From: an uncultured Clostridia bacterium
GTDB taxonomy: Bacteria > Bacillota > Clostridia > UBA1381
NCBI GenBank assembly: GCA_934462945.1
Contig: CAKSJF010000003.1
Coordinates: 9,588-73,587 of the forward strand
Length of the DNA stretch: 64,000 nucleotides
Reading direction: 5' to 3'
Below are positions 8,201-16,965 of this stretch, in pieces (the first letter of the stretch is position 1; the number at the start of each line of letters is the position of its first letter). The position numbers and the translations under genes are program-made. The notes below the pieces were generated by a model. It did not search any database. It was not told the origin of the DNA and was given only the letters and a program-made list of their open reading frames with translations.

Positions 8201-10254
8201 AATTTATTGTCGCTTTCTGTAAACAGTCCATTTGGCGCACCGTCATGCCAAGCTGTTCCTGCCGTTGTGGAGACGCTATCCAAAACAACCGCGCCGGTTC
8301 GGTCGAAATAATTCTCCGGCACAGCTCCGATGCTTGCCCAAATACCGGTATCCACTTTACATCCGGAACAAACCTGCTTTTTCATACCGTTTTCGGAATC
8401 CTCAAAAACATAGCTGTGCGGTTCTGTTTTGCTAAATCCGCAGCCGGAACATGCCGCAAGATGCGTTCCATCTTTTTGATCCTCATAGCCATTCAGGGTA
8501 TGCGCTTCATAGAACCTTACCCCGCATTGCGTACAGCTGCGGTAATGCTCGGCGTCCGATGCCTTAACAGGCATACCAAAGGTGCAGCGCTCCTGTTTTA
8601 AATGTCCGCATTGCTTACACTGTTTATTGTGCCATCCGTCATTATATGCGGTCTGTTTGATGACCTCATATTCATGCTCTGCCGTTCCCAGTTCTGCATT
8701 ACAAAGCGTGCAAACAATCTGATGCTTGCCTGTATTATCATACAATATCTTATACGAAAGTGCATGCTCCTCCTTGCCTCCCCGTCCGCACTCAGTACAG
8801 GTGACCTGGTGGTATTGCTGATCCACCGGTTCATAGGTGTTTTGATGCGGTTCCATCAGACTGCTGCGATATTTGCAGATATCGCAATAATCGACATGTC
8901 CGTTGCCGCTGCCGCTTTTTTGCAGCGTATGCGGCACTGCCTTTTGGTATCCGCAGACGGTGCAGCGAATCTGATGTTCTGTATCGTTCAGCGATTTGAC
9001 CGCCGTGCTATGCGGTTCGCTTTTGATACTTCCGCACACGCTGCACGCTGCTGCATGCGTTTTATCATCCGCATTCACATATGCGCCATAGGTATGCTTC
9101 TCTGCCATTGTATAGCCGCACTTGGTGCAGATAAACCGGTGTGTTCCGTCTCCAAGGTCGGCATCCGGGGTGTAGGTATGCGCGGTGCAAACCTCGGAAA
9201 GGTCGCTGATTTTTCCGCTTTTTCCGGAATTGTAAACCTCATTAAATACATACAGCTTGCAGGCGGTTTGATCAATTCCCTCCGGCAGAGTCAGACTGAT
9301 ATTGGTTGTCAGACCGGTTTTTTCAAATCTGCCATAGGCTAAGATATTCTCCGCACTGTCGGTTACGATGGCGGAAATATATTCATTTGTTCTCATTGCC
9401 GTTTGGTTGGTGGTAACCGGGAAAGTGTAACTTCTTCCCTCAATCGTCACCGCACCCGGTGTCACCGAGGTGATCTCCTCATCCCGGATGGATAACCGGT
9501 AAAAAGGCTTTGTCGCAGAGTCGGACAAGGCAGCAAAGGTACCGTCCCCATTTTCCGGCAAAAGCAGCGTCCGGTTTCCCGCCGGCGTGCCGACAACGGT
9601 TTTCTCCTTAGAAATATTCATGCCGGGATAAAAGCCTTTTGTTTCACTTGTGCCAAAAAGTTCCTTAAAATCAGAATAACCTATCGCTCCATTGATATCG
9701 ACATATCCTCTGTAGCCCACTCCCTTATATACAATCGTATATTTTGCATTGTACGACCGCAGCCACCAGTCCGATTGCTTTGGAATCAGATTTTTATAGT
9801 CCGTTGCCTCCCCTGCTGACAGGGCGAAAATTTTCTTATTTGTAATGTCCTCTCCTAATGTCAAAGAATCCAATGCCTGATAGCTGGAGCTTTTTGTTGT
9901 GGAAATCAGCGCATTCTGTTCCTCCGTACTGAAAACCTCAAGATATTGAGTACATGCCGAATCTATTCCTTTCTCGGCATTTTCATAAATGAGTGCAATA
10001 TTTCCGGTATTGATATAGGACATAAAAAACATACCGGATGCATCCTTGGTACTGGTCTTATCCGCATCCAGCGCCACAAGCCGTGCCGGTGCAGAATAAG
10101 CAGATGCTCCTGCACTTCCGAATATCACCCGGTCGCCGGATTTGATTCCGAATTTTGCCGCCGGATAGCTTTCTGCGGCATAGCTTATGCCTGCCGGCAG
10201 GACGGATGCAAGCATAGTCCCTGCCATCAGCATGCTCAATATTTTTTTCTTCAT
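5239..10254 (-). CDS. Giant secreted surface protein with tandem His/Cys zinc-ribbon-like repeats
   Basis: The start is MKKKILSMLM because GGAGG lies 5 bases before it; it opens a signal peptide ending near ...GISYAA/ESYP. The mature part of the 1671-residue protein falls into regions. Residues about 30-215 contain a DWWLRSY...VDINGAI stretch like bacterial DUF6273 domains. Residues about 365-635 hold nine units of the form H-x3/4-C-x2-C-x6/8-H (for example THAAACSVCG) plus a degenerate tenth. A discoidin-like part follows at about 650-790. Next is a parallel beta-helix-like region with repeated short strands (about 1030-1180), then Ig-like SYQWYCDGK and TYQWCAYD segments. No LPXTG or SLH anchor is seen. 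It probably acts as an extracellular binding protein. A LuxR regulator lies 77 bases upstream on the same strand. Function unknown. Confidence 0.75.
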   Translation of the reverse strand: MKKKILSMLMAGTMLASVLPAGISYAAESYPAAKFGIKSGDRVIFGSAGASAYSAPARLVALDADKTSTKDASGMFFMSYINTGNIALIYENAEKGIDSACTQYLEVFSTEEQNALISTTKSSSYQALDSLTLGEDITNKKIFALSAGEATDYKNLIPKQSDWWLRSYNAKYTIVYKGVGYRGYVDINGAIGYSDFKELFGTSETKGFYPGMNISKEKTVVGTPAGNRTLLLPENGDGTFAALSDSATKPFYRLSIRDEEITSVTPGAVTIEGRSYTFPVTTNQTAMRTNEYISAIVTDSAENILAYGRFEKTGLTTNISLTLPEGIDQTACKLYVFNEVYNSGKSGKISDLSEVCTAHTYTPDADLGDGTHRFICTKCGYTMAEKHTYGAYVNADDKTHAAACSVCGSIKSEPHSTAVKSLNDTEHQIRCTVCGYQKAVPHTLQKSGSGNGHVDYCDICKYRSSLMEPHQNTYEPVDQQYHQVTCTECGRGGKEEHALSYKILYDNTGKHQIVCTLCNAELGTAEHEYEVIKQTAYNDGWHNKQCKQCGHLKQERCTFGMPVKASDAEHYRSCTQCGVRFYEAHTLNGYEDQKDGTHLAACSGCGFSKTEPHSYVFEDSENGMKKQVCSGCKVDTGIWASIGAVPENYFDRTGAVVLDSVSTTAGTAWHDGAPNGLFTESDNKFGGDGVLAEDGSYELGAKFWMKNKVKLAGIAVKNAYDTSARPARQPKEIELFGITEDGAKESLGAVSTDGFMDAAKYDNYNIFFANEQKAYQTYELILRGTSQQLQLGRFIPLGAEGRKMEFSLDGVSVSEQSDYIVSGETYTCTLVSLNAHPKTEDVSVTLDGQSFADFTYSEENGILQIAGDKVTSGSYLIHAFYELPDFHVTTELYRMRFSGAKTAKYGTDYSFRLTDSYGGMKWFPGNNGELSVKIAGEEIYEFDFAEDGTITIPGDKIIGDIEIYAEEFASRKREHSVYMLQTDHDIPRYFTRFNDLENSISGEQNVRLTLLADATEYDGLYLSEGNVEINFDGHTLTYGDSTALIQNHGAEILLRDGVMTASSNGIAGSVYGGSVTLENMEIRNREGTYGNGFSLSGEGTLYVNGVQFTNGHYDADNQDNSSISISYANNGGRLVVSDGTFTGPICLNSFIGSLELSGGEYAAIMDNQERNPDFFGMLADGYAYQSTSTETREISDMFSGNALESVRVVKSPFAASKEEMTVSFGYQPMTVSAGIEGENLSYQWYCDGKAIQQANSPEYQIPSGYSHGTKEYLCVVSDGTNYAAIKRITLKVKCAHEGMEGNTCPVCQVQFCAAVTNSGVTEYFENFMDAAAALADGGTLTLLDDVTVYAVGDVQYQGDILIKAEDAVIDLNDHTISGTTSKAQINVDSSVTIHTGAIRTKLYFRNKNSCPTLKNLVVTDTLTSECKKMQILSGTYMILRLMQCEIQDALGEGLALWRTNTQEWYQDTAQSAYYADVRPKPAWITKQPESVNLPTGYTDGGVLTVAAERNLEKYPNSELTYQWCAYDISNESVALDGETSPEFHIPSDLAEGETRAYHCLITCEGYKVVSKTVYVSVGDVKPEVFLEQNSGDVRLDVYGNGREGIVVVAGYQNDGKLVNLKTVPITKENNQFTVRLYEELGLKNASCYKFRAYVLEDLKTLRPIGNMAEFE

Positions 10255-10276
10255 AATAACCTCCATCATTTTTGAC

Positions 10277-10310
10277 AATCCCTCAGCCAACGGATGATGA
10301 CTGAGGGATT
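10277..10310. repeat. Palindromic repeat (CCCTCAG family) between the LuxR and giant-protein genes
   Basis: AATCCCTCAG (10277-10286) pairs with CTGAGGGATT (10301-10310) around a 14-base loop. It lies in the 77-base gap, 22 bases before the start codon of the secreted protein gene. It may attenuate or process the mRNA, since no U-tract follows on the minus strand. Confidence 0.65.
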
Positions 10311-10331
10311 CTGCTGCAACAAATTTTTCTT

Positions 10332-12674
10332 CTATATAATCCGCAGTTTCTGTGCGGTTGTCTTTGCCTGACTTCTCCGGCTGACTCCAAGCTTTTGAAG
10401 AATATGGCTGACGTGGCTTTTCACAGTAGACAGCTGAATATCTAAAATCTCGCCAATCTCCTGGTTACTCTTATCGGCACACAAAAGCCTTAAAACCTGC
10501 ATTTCCGCATCGGTCAGTTTTTCATAAAGCGTCTGCTCCGGGGTCAGAAAATCCGGATAGAAAACCGCCTGCGCTCTTGCGGCACGTGTCGCCGATTCGA
10601 TAAATGCGCCGTGCTGTTCTGACTGATACCCGGATAAAAGCGGCAGGATTGCCGCGCCAAGATCACTGACTGTCCTTGTGAAATTGTACTCTGCGGCAAT
10701 TTCAACCGCCTCGCCCAGCAAGGTTTTCCATACCGGGTCCTCCTTTCGGTAAAATGCGATTGCCGAAAGGAGTTTCAGGCAAATCATATCGATATGCCGT
10801 CCGCAGATTTCAAAATAGTTTTTTAAGGGGGCAAGCGTTAAGAGCGCTGCATCCGGATCACCAAAGGAAAGCTCCGCCATCGCCTGCGTCAGATACTGAT
10901 ACCGCCTTAAAACCTTGAGCTTTAACCGGTCGCGCGGAGCGCGATCCCGATACCATTCCTCCACATAATCAAGATCCCCCATCCGGAGTGCAAGCCGGCA
11001 GCGCATTGCATCAATATTCGGAAGAAACCGCTCCTCCCCCTGCTCTAAAAAGCGTCCCCGGAGGTTTTCCAGCGTATTTTCCGCATCCTCCGCCTTTCCG
11101 GACGCTGTCTGGCTGCGCACCAAAAGACCCACCAACGCAAACTCAATATCCGGCGTTCCGTGGTTCTGCACCTCGCCAAGCTTTGGAATTAACGCCAGCA
11201 TCCGCCCGGAAATGTCTTCTCCCTTTTCAAATTTACTCTCCGCAATACTGACCTCCGGCAGACCGATTCCGTCTTTTCCTAAAACTGCCGCAACCGGCAT
11301 CCGCATCGTGGCATAAAGGAAATCATCCTTTTTGCTCCATTCGGAAAAATCCTTGCCGCCGTTCATAATGCGTGGGAGCGTGCTGGTAACGGAAAAGGAG
11401 CCAAGGCTGATTGCTTTGGAAGTAACCAGCCGGAACACCGTCTGAATCGTTTCGACCAGACCGTTAATTCTGCGGTGCGGCAGCGAAATATCCAGCCACG
11501 CAAGCCGCCCTCTTGCCTCCTTAACCGACGCATCGCTTTGCTCATGTGTGTGTACAAAATTTTTCAGATTTTCATACCACCGATCTGACGTCTCATAATC
11601 CCCCCGTAGTGAGCAAAGCATACTCATTCCCTGCATCAGCGCCGGGCTGTTTGAGATAACATTCTCGGAAAGAGAGAAATAATAGTCCTCCAATTCCTCA
11701 TAATGCCCCATACCCGGATGTAATTCTGTCACCTTAATAATCAGTTCGGAAACCTTATCCTGTTCTCCGCTTTTCTGATAAAATTCCAACGCTTTTGCAT
11801 AATTCTGATGAAGTGCATAGTAAAGACCGCCGCGCGAAAAGAGCGCCGACTGCTGCTCCGGGGTGTAACTTCTCTGCTGTTCCCACATCAGAAAGTTTCG
11901 AAACAGCGCCCAGAACGAAAACCGATCTGCATTTTTCTTCTCGATCATGCGGCTGTTTTTTTCTAAGTATGCAATCATTTTTCCCGCCTCGGCATCTCCG
12001 CTGACCATCTTCGCAAGCTCCGTGTCAAATTCCTCAAACGGCGCAAGCTCTAACAAAAACCGCCGGATTGAAAGCGGAAACCGCCGGAAAATCATCTCAT
12101 CGTAGTACCGGTACAGATCGTACAAAAGCTCCCGGTTTAGTGTCTGATTATAGGACTCGCCCTTTTCGATTCTGTCTGCCGTAAGCTCCAGCGCAAGCGG
12201 ATAGCCAAGCGTAAGCTTCATCATATGATTTAATTCATTGTCCGAAAGCGCAATATTGCGTCTCTTAAAATATTCTGCCGCGTCCTCCTTTTTGAAAAAC
12301 AGCTCCTGCTCATCAATTTCCTTTAAAAGTCCGGAAATCCGAAACGGAATCAAAGCGCCCGGCAGTTCGCCGCGGCTGGTCAGAACAAAGCGTCTGTGAG
12401 GATTTTCCCGGATCAGTTCGCAGAGCGGCTGATACTCCTCCTCATTTTGCAACTGATGAAGTTCCTCCACAAATAAAATATCCCACTTTTGATTTTTTGA
12501 AATTTCCAAAAAATCAGCCTCATCCGCGCGTACTTCTAAAAGCCGCATGCGCGTTCTTCCGATCAGTTCTTTGGAAAGCGTTGTTTTCCCAAAGCCGCAG
12601 GGCGCCTCAAACAGCAAAATTCTTCCCCTGTCTATAAAATTCTGAAATTGTTCTGAAATCCTGTCCGATACCAT
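10332..12674 (-). CDS. Large ATP-binding LuxR-family (MalT/LAL-like) transcriptional regulator
   Basis: The protein has about 780 residues. A Walker A motif APCGFGKTT lies at residues 24-32 and a Walker B-like DILFVEELHQ at about 66-75. A long helical region follows (repeated 30-40 residue TPR-like helices, about 250-690). A C-terminal GerE-type HTH begins LTDAEMQVLRLL and contains SNQEIGEIL and STVKSHVSHILQKLGV. This is the STAND/LAL layout in which ligand binding and ATP promote DNA binding and activation. The start is uncertain: ATG at 12674 is used, but in-frame GTG codons at 12680 and 12698 sit nearer to AGGTGATC. ATGACA/TATGAT with 17-base spacing lies upstream. It is followed by the giant secreted protein gene, the most likely target. 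Confidence 0.85.
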   Translation of the reverse strand: MVSDRISEQFQNFIDRGRILLFEAPCGFGKTTLSKELIGRTRMRLLEVRADEADFLEISKNQKWDILFVEELHQLQNEEEYQPLCELIRENPHRRFVLTSRGELPGALIPFRISGLLKEIDEQELFFKKEDAAEYFKRRNIALSDNELNHMMKLTLGYPLALELTADRIEKGESYNQTLNRELLYDLYRYYDEMIFRRFPLSIRRFLLELAPFEEFDTELAKMVSGDAEAGKMIAYLEKNSRMIEKKNADRFSFWALFRNFLMWEQQRSYTPEQQSALFSRGGLYYALHQNYAKALEFYQKSGEQDKVSELIIKVTELHPGMGHYEELEDYYFSLSENVISNSPALMQGMSMLCSLRGDYETSDRWYENLKNFVHTHEQSDASVKEARGRLAWLDISLPHRRINGLVETIQTVFRLVTSKAISLGSFSVTSTLPRIMNGGKDFSEWSKKDDFLYATMRMPVAAVLGKDGIGLPEVSIAESKFEKGEDISGRMLALIPKLGEVQNHGTPDIEFALVGLLVRSQTASGKAEDAENTLENLRGRFLEQGEERFLPNIDAMRCRLALRMGDLDYVEEWYRDRAPRDRLKLKVLRRYQYLTQAMAELSFGDPDAALLTLAPLKNYFEICGRHIDMICLKLLSAIAFYRKEDPVWKTLLGEAVEIAAEYNFTRTVSDLGAAILPLLSGYQSEQHGAFIESATRAARAQAVFYPDFLTPEQTLYEKLTDAEMQVLRLLCADKSNQEIGEILDIQLSTVKSHVSHILQKLGVSRRSQAKTTAQKLRII

Positions 12675-12770
12675 AACCACTCTTTGCAGCCTGATCACCT
12701 CTTTCCCGGTTTATTCTATTTCTATCATATCACATTTCAACATCCTTGTCATCATACCAAAGTATGATTT

Positions 12771-13640
12771 TTACATAAAATTCTTTCGGAATTGCTTTGG
12801 AGAAATGGATTTTACCTTTTTAAACTGCTGGATAAAGTAACTAGAGGTGGAAAAGCCGGTTTGCATCGCAACCTCGGTCACGTTCAGATCGGTGGTGACC
12901 AAAAGCTTTTCCGCTTCGTTAATGCGAATATAGTTTAAATATTCACTAAAGCTTTTTTTCATCGCCTTTTTAAAAAATCGCGAAAAATAACTGTAGCTCA
13001 TATTGCAAAGACCTGCCACTTCCTCGGCGGTGATCGGTTCGGCATAATGCTCCGAAACATAGTCAAACACAATCTGCAACCGCTCCATCACCGGCTGTGC
13101 AAGTTCTAAGGAAACCGACGCGCCCTTATCGTTCCAATACCGCAGCACCCACAAAAAAATCTGATTGATCAGAATTTTTGCCGCCATTTCATAGCCGTAG
13201 CGCTTTTTATCCATCTCCTCATTTAAGGAATACAAAAGCTCCTTGACTCTTGAACCCTCTAATTCCTCCGCCGTAAAAAGCTTCTGATGCTTTGCCGTCT
13301 CCAATAAAAAGGGCAGCACGTACTGAAAATCCGACTGCTCCTGATAAGAGGAAAAAAGCAAATCCGGCATAAACTGTACCACAATATAGCACCCGAACCC
13401 GCAGCGGATTAAATGCACCTCTTTGGAATTAATCAGCACCATATCCCCCTTTTTAAACTGGTAGTACTCGCCGTTTAACCAGATTTCGTTTTCTCCCTCA
13501 ATGACATACAAAATTTCAATATACTCATGATAATGCGCGTTCACGATTCCGATTCCGTCATTATACTGCGTACCGCAATAGATCGGCAGAAGTCTGCCGT
13601 TTTCCGTCCGCTTATCCTCATACAGTCCTGTTTCTTTCAT
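12771..13640 (-). CDS. AraC-family transcriptional regulator
   Basis: The 289-residue product (start MKETGLYED) has an N-terminal cupin-type sensor with HYHEYIEILYVIEGE and FKKGDMVLINSKEVH, and a C-terminal pair of HTH motifs. The first HTH includes ITAEEVAGLCNMSYSYFSRF and the second NVTEVAMQTGFSTSSYFIQQ, ending SPKQFRKNFM. This arrangement belongs to carbohydrate regulators that bind a sugar in the cupin and activate adjacent catabolic genes. It is divergent from the Gfo/Idh-TIM-barrel-ThuA operon starting at 13833, with about 190 bases between start codons, and is the likely regulator of that operon. The inducer is unknown. Confidence 0.9.
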   Translation of the reverse strand: MKETGLYEDKRTENGRLLPIYCGTQYNDGIGIVNAHYHEYIEILYVIEGENEIWLNGEYYQFKKGDMVLINSKEVHLIRCGFGCYIVVQFMPDLLFSSYQEQSDFQYVLPFLLETAKHQKLFTAEELEGSRVKELLYSLNEEMDKKRYGYEMAAKILINQIFLWVLRYWNDKGASVSLELAQPVMERLQIVFDYVSEHYAEPITAEEVAGLCNMSYSYFSRFFKKAMKKSFSEYLNYIRINEAEKLLVTTDLNVTEVAMQTGFSTSSYFIQQFKKVKSISPKQFRKNFM

Positions 13641-13832
13641 AACCATCACCCATGACAAAAATTTGATACTTTTGGATAGCTTTATTATATCATACAATCA
13701 AAAAATATGCTATACTTTGCTTGAAAATAGAAAATTATTTTGTCACAAGCTTACAAAGGTAAGCTTACCGCCGGTCAAAATACCCGGCGCACTATCCAAA
13801 AAAAATTTTTAAATTCAGAAAGGATGAAGAAC

Positions 13833-14996
13833 ATGGCAGAAGACATTTTAAACATGTTTAAAGAAAACCAGGAGGGCGAGAAAGCAGTTGATGCATCGAA
13901 AAAGGTTAAGGTCGGCATTATCGGAACAGGCTGGATTGCAAAGGCACACATGCAGGCATATCTTCAGATGCCGGACGTTGAAATTGTTGCCGGCGCTGAT
14001 TTAGTTCCGGGAAAGGCAAAGGAATTTTTCAAGGAATTTGGTCTGGAAAATGCAAGATGCTACGAAAGCCACACCGAAATGCTGGAAAAGGAAACCGATT
14101 TAGACGCTGTCAGCGTTTGTACTTACAACCGTACCCACGCAGTCTGCGCAATTGATTCCTTAAAGAAAGGTCTGCACGTTCTCTTAGAGAAGCCGATGTG
14201 CGTTACCACAGAGGAAGCAGTAGAGATCATGAAGGCTGAAAAGGAAAGCGGAAAGGTACTTTCCATCGGATTCCAGCCGCGTTTTGATCCAAACATGCAG
14301 ATGATCAAAAAGATCTGTGAATCGGGCGAATTAGGAAAAATTTACTACATTCAGACAGGCGGCGGCAGACGGCGCGGTATTCCGACACCGTTCGGTACAA
14401 CCTTTATTGAGGACAAAACCGCAGGAATCGGCGCATTGGGCGATATCGGCTGCTATTCTCTGGACATGGTATTAAATGCAATTGGTTATCCGAAGCCTTT
14501 AACCGTTTCCGGCTATAAATCCGCATACTTCGGAACAAACCCGGATTATTACAAGAACCCGGATCATCCGGAATACGCAAAGCTGTTCGGTGTAGACGAT
14601 TTTGGCGCTGCATTCATCCGTTTAGAGGGCGACATTCTCTTAGACTTCCGTATTGCATGGGCAATGAATATGGACACACCGGGAGACACCATCATCCTCG
14701 GCACAAAGGGCGGCTTAAGAATCCCGTCCACAGATTGCTGGAACGGAACGGTCGGCGGTCCGATGACCATTTATCACGAGGTTGCAGGCGAACAGGTTGA
14801 AACGCAAATCCCGATCATTCCGAACGACGGTCTTGATTTATTCGCAAAGAAGATCCGTACCTTCCTGGACGCTGCAAAATACGGACTTCCCGCTCCGGTT
14901 CCGTCCTCACAGATTCTCTACAACCAGGCAATCATTGACGGTTTAGTAAAATCTGCAAAAGCCGGTCATGAGGTTGAAATTGTTATTCCGGAATAA
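13833..14996 (+). CDS. Gfo/Idh/MocA-family oxidoreductase (first copy)
   Basis: The start MAEDILNMF is chosen because AGAAAGGATG lies at proper distance before this ATG. The 387-residue protein has the Rossmann motif VGIIGTGWIAKAHMQAY (about 26-42), the EKP motif in HVLLEKPMCV (about 120), where the Lys is normally catalytic, and the C-terminal-domain opening GIGALGDIGCYSLD (about 205). The family oxidises or reduces sugars, inositols or glycosides with NAD(P). It is the first gene of a five-gene operon that contains a second member of the same family. Start-site context suggests transcription from the 190-base gap shared with the AraC gene. Substrate is not readable from sequence. Confidence 0.9.
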   Translation: MAEDILNMFKENQEGEKAVDASKKVKVGIIGTGWIAKAHMQAYLQMPDVEIVAGADLVPGKAKEFFKEFGLENARCYESHTEMLEKETDLDAVSVCTYNRTHAVCAIDSLKKGLHVLLEKPMCVTTEEAVEIMKAEKESGKVLSIGFQPRFDPNMQMIKKICESGELGKIYYIQTGGGRRRGIPTPFGTTFIEDKTAGIGALGDIGCYSLDMVLNAIGYPKPLTVSGYKSAYFGTNPDYYKNPDHPEYAKLFGVDDFGAAFIRLEGDILLDFRIAWAMNMDTPGDTIILGTKGGLRIPSTDCWNGTVGGPMTIYHEVAGEQVETQIPIIPNDGLDLFAKKIRTFLDAAKYGLPAPVPSSQILYNQAIIDGLVKSAKAGHEVEIVIPE

Positions 14997-15011
14997 GAAA
15001 GGTGAGAAATT

Positions 15012-15851
15012 ATGAAAAAGTTTAATGTTGGCGTACAGCTGTATTCTCTCCGCGACATGATGGAGAAAGATGTAGAGGCAACCTTAAAGGCTGTTTCCGA
15101 AATTGGTTATAAATATGTAGAATTTGCCGGTTACTTCGGCAAAACCGCAGAGGAAATGAGAGAGCTTTTGGATCGCTATGGCTTAAAGGCAATTTCTGTT
15201 CATCAGGGCTACGACGTATTTTTAACCGACGCAAAGAAAAATATCGATTACTTAAAAGGCTTAGGAGTAAAATACTGTGTAATTCCCTGGATGGACGTTT
15301 CCCAGCATGCCGGACATCCGAAATTTGAGCAGACCGTTGAGGAAATCAAGAAAGTCGGCAAGGAATTAAAGGAAAACGGTATTCAGCTTGGCTACCACAA
15401 CCACGATTTCGAGTTTGACAAGTTCCAAAACAAGAACCTGATTGACTGGCTTTATGAAACCGTTCCGGCAGACATTCTGGAAACAGAGTTTGACTGCGGC
15501 TGGGTAACCTATGCAGGCGAAAATCCGGCAGAATACATCCGCAAGTATGCAGGCAGAACCCATATTGTACACTTAAAGGACTTCACCTGCAAGCGCTTTA
15601 AGAGCGGTCCGGCATATCAGCTGATTGATGACGACGGAAACCCGATGGATGTTGAGACAGATTCCCGCGAGGATAACGGCTTTGAATACCGTCCGGTTGG
15701 TCAGGGAAAGATGAACGTGCCGGAAATTCTGAAAGCATGCGACGAGGTTGGTGTGGAATACCTGATCGTTGAACAGGACGACTTTACCAACATTGAGCCG
15801 TTAGAGGCTGTAAAACAAAGCTTTGAGTATTTAAAAAGCTTAGGAGTTTAA
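15012..15851 (+). CDS. Sugar phosphate isomerase/epimerase-like TIM barrel (first copy)
   Basis: The 279-residue product follows the dehydrogenase by 15 bases with AGAAAGGTGAG as its ribosome site. It is a xylose-isomerase-like (AP-endonuclease-2) barrel: VGVQLYSLRDMM at the start, GYKYVEFAGY, a metal/substrate site LGYHNHDFEFD (about 122-133), LETEFDCGWV (about 154-163), HIVHLKDF (about 182-189) and a terminal YLIVEQDD (about 250-257). The Glu, Asp, His and Glu of these motifs usually hold a divalent metal. Members isomerise or dehydrate sugars, inositols or 3-keto-glycosides. Pairing with Gfo/Idh enzymes is a common operon theme. The reaction here is inferred only by context. Confidence 0.88.
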   Translation: MKKFNVGVQLYSLRDMMEKDVEATLKAVSEIGYKYVEFAGYFGKTAEEMRELLDRYGLKAISVHQGYDVFLTDAKKNIDYLKGLGVKYCVIPWMDVSQHAGHPKFEQTVEEIKKVGKELKENGIQLGYHNHDFEFDKFQNKNLIDWLYETVPADILETEFDCGWVTYAGENPAEYIRKYAGRTHIVHLKDFTCKRFKSGPAYQLIDDDGNPMDVETDSREDNGFEYRPVGQGKMNVPEILKACDEVGVEYLIVEQDDFTNIEPLEAVKQSFEYLKSLGV

Positions 15852-15861
15852 AACATTTTAT

Positions 15862-15886
15862 AGGGGCGGGGTACTACTCCGCCCCT
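15862..15886 (+). terminator. GC-rich stem-loop after the first TIM-barrel gene
   Basis: AGGGGCGGGG (15862-15871) pairs with CTCCGCCCCT (15877-15886) around TACTA. The run after it is AATGTAAATTGTG, not a U-tract. It may process the mRNA or terminate partly inside the operon. Confidence 0.45.
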
Positions 15887-15917
15887 AATGTAAATTGTGA
15901 GAATTAACCGAAAAAGC

Positions 15918-15967
15918 ACAATCCCTCAGTCACCTAACGGTGACAGCTCCCTTTGCTCAAGGGAGCC
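15918..15967. repeat. Half-element of the CCCTCAGTC palindromic repeat family
   Basis: ACAATCCCTCAGTCACC leads into two small hairpins: GTCACC/GGTGAC (15929-15944) and GCTCCCTT/AAGGGAGC (15946-15966). This is the same module as the left arm of the element at 63042-63221. It sits in the 148-base gap between the two TIM-barrel genes of the operon. Confidence 0.75.
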
Positions 15968-15999
15968 TAAAAGGTAAGTGCTAAAAGGAGGATCATTTT

Positions 16000-16965
16000 A
16001 TGAAGCTTGGCGTTATGAATCCGGTGTTAGCCGGTATGAGCTTTGAAGAAGCATTAGCATATTTAGAAAGTCTGGGCGTAGACTGCATCGAGATCGGAGC
16101 AGGCGGCTTTCCGGGCAACAACCATTTAAAGCCGGAGGAACTTTTAGCGTCCCCGGAGAATGTAACAGCATACAAAAAGCTGTTATCCGATCATCATATT
16201 GAGATTTCCGGCATCAGCTGCCACGGAAACCCCCTGCATCCGCAAAAGGAAATTGCAGAGGATTTCGACCGTCAGTTCCGGAATGCGATCTTAGCAGCAG
16301 AAGCCTTAGGGGTTGACACCGTCATCGGCTTTTCCGGCTGCCCCGGCGACTGCGAAACCTCAAAATATCCGAACTGGGTTACCTGCCCCTGGCCGGATGA
16401 TTTTGGAAAAATTTTAGACTGGCAGTGGAATGAAAAGGTGATTCCGTACTGGAAAGAGATGGCTGAATTTGCAAAGGCACACCATATCAAGAAAATTGCC
16501 TTTGAGATGCACCCCGGCTTTGTAGTATACAATCCGGAGACGCTCTTAAAATTACGTGCCGCTGTCGGCGACATCATTGGTGCAAACTTCGATCCGAGCC
16601 ATCTGTTCTGGCAGGGAATCGATCCGGTGGAGGCAATCCGCGCAATGGAGGGCGCAATTTACCACTTCCACGCAAAGGATACCCGGATTGACGAACGCAA
16701 CTGCGCGATTAACGGCGTGTTAGACACAAAAGGCTACGGCGATATTAAGAACCGCTCCTGGTCGTTCCGCACCATTGGCTACGGACACGATCAGACCGTT
16801 TGGAACGACATCATCAGCATGCTCAAAACAACCGGCTATGACGGCGCGATTTCGATTGAGCATGAGGACGGCTTAATGTCTCCGAAAGAGGGCTTGGAAA
16901 AGGCAGTCAGCTTCTTAAAGAAAACCTTAATTTACGAAAATCCCGGAGAAATGTGGTGGGCATAA
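16000..16965 (+). CDS. Sugar phosphate isomerase/epimerase-like TIM barrel (second copy)
   Basis: The 321-residue protein is only distantly similar to the one at 15012 but has the same fold signs: KLGVMNPVLAG at the start, GVDCIEIGAGGFPGNN, GISCHGNPLHP (about 68-78), a metal-site Glu and His in IAFEMHPGFV (about 166-175), NFDPSHLFWQG (about 195-205), YHFHAKDT (about 221-228) and ISIEHEDG (about 286-293). AAAAGGAGGATC is a strong ribosome site. Its stop overlaps the start of the next dehydrogenase gene by one base (TAATG), so the two are translationally coupled. The extra loop with WPDDFGKILDW suggests a larger substrate than a free monosaccharide, which is inference. Confidence 0.88.
   Translation: MKLGVMNPVLAGMSFEEALAYLESLGVDCIEIGAGGFPGNNHLKPEELLASPENVTAYKKLLSDHHIEISGISCHGNPLHPQKEIAEDFDRQFRNAILAAEALGVDTVIGFSGCPGDCETSKYPNWVTCPWPDDFGKILDWQWNEKVIPYWKEMAEFAKAHHIKKIAFEMHPGFVVYNPETLLKLRAAVGDIIGANFDPSHLFWQGIDPVEAIRAMEGAIYHFHAKDTRIDERNCAINGVLDTKGYGDIKNRSWSFRTIGYGHDQTVWNDIISMLKTTGYDGAISIEHEDGLMSPKEGLEKAVSFLKKTLIYENPGEMWWA

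Noticed and set aside
8340..9240. Periodic DNA repeats that could look like a CRISPR array
   Set aside because: The periodicity comes from codons of the His/Cys repeats in one long protein; units vary in sequence and have no identical repeats with spacers.
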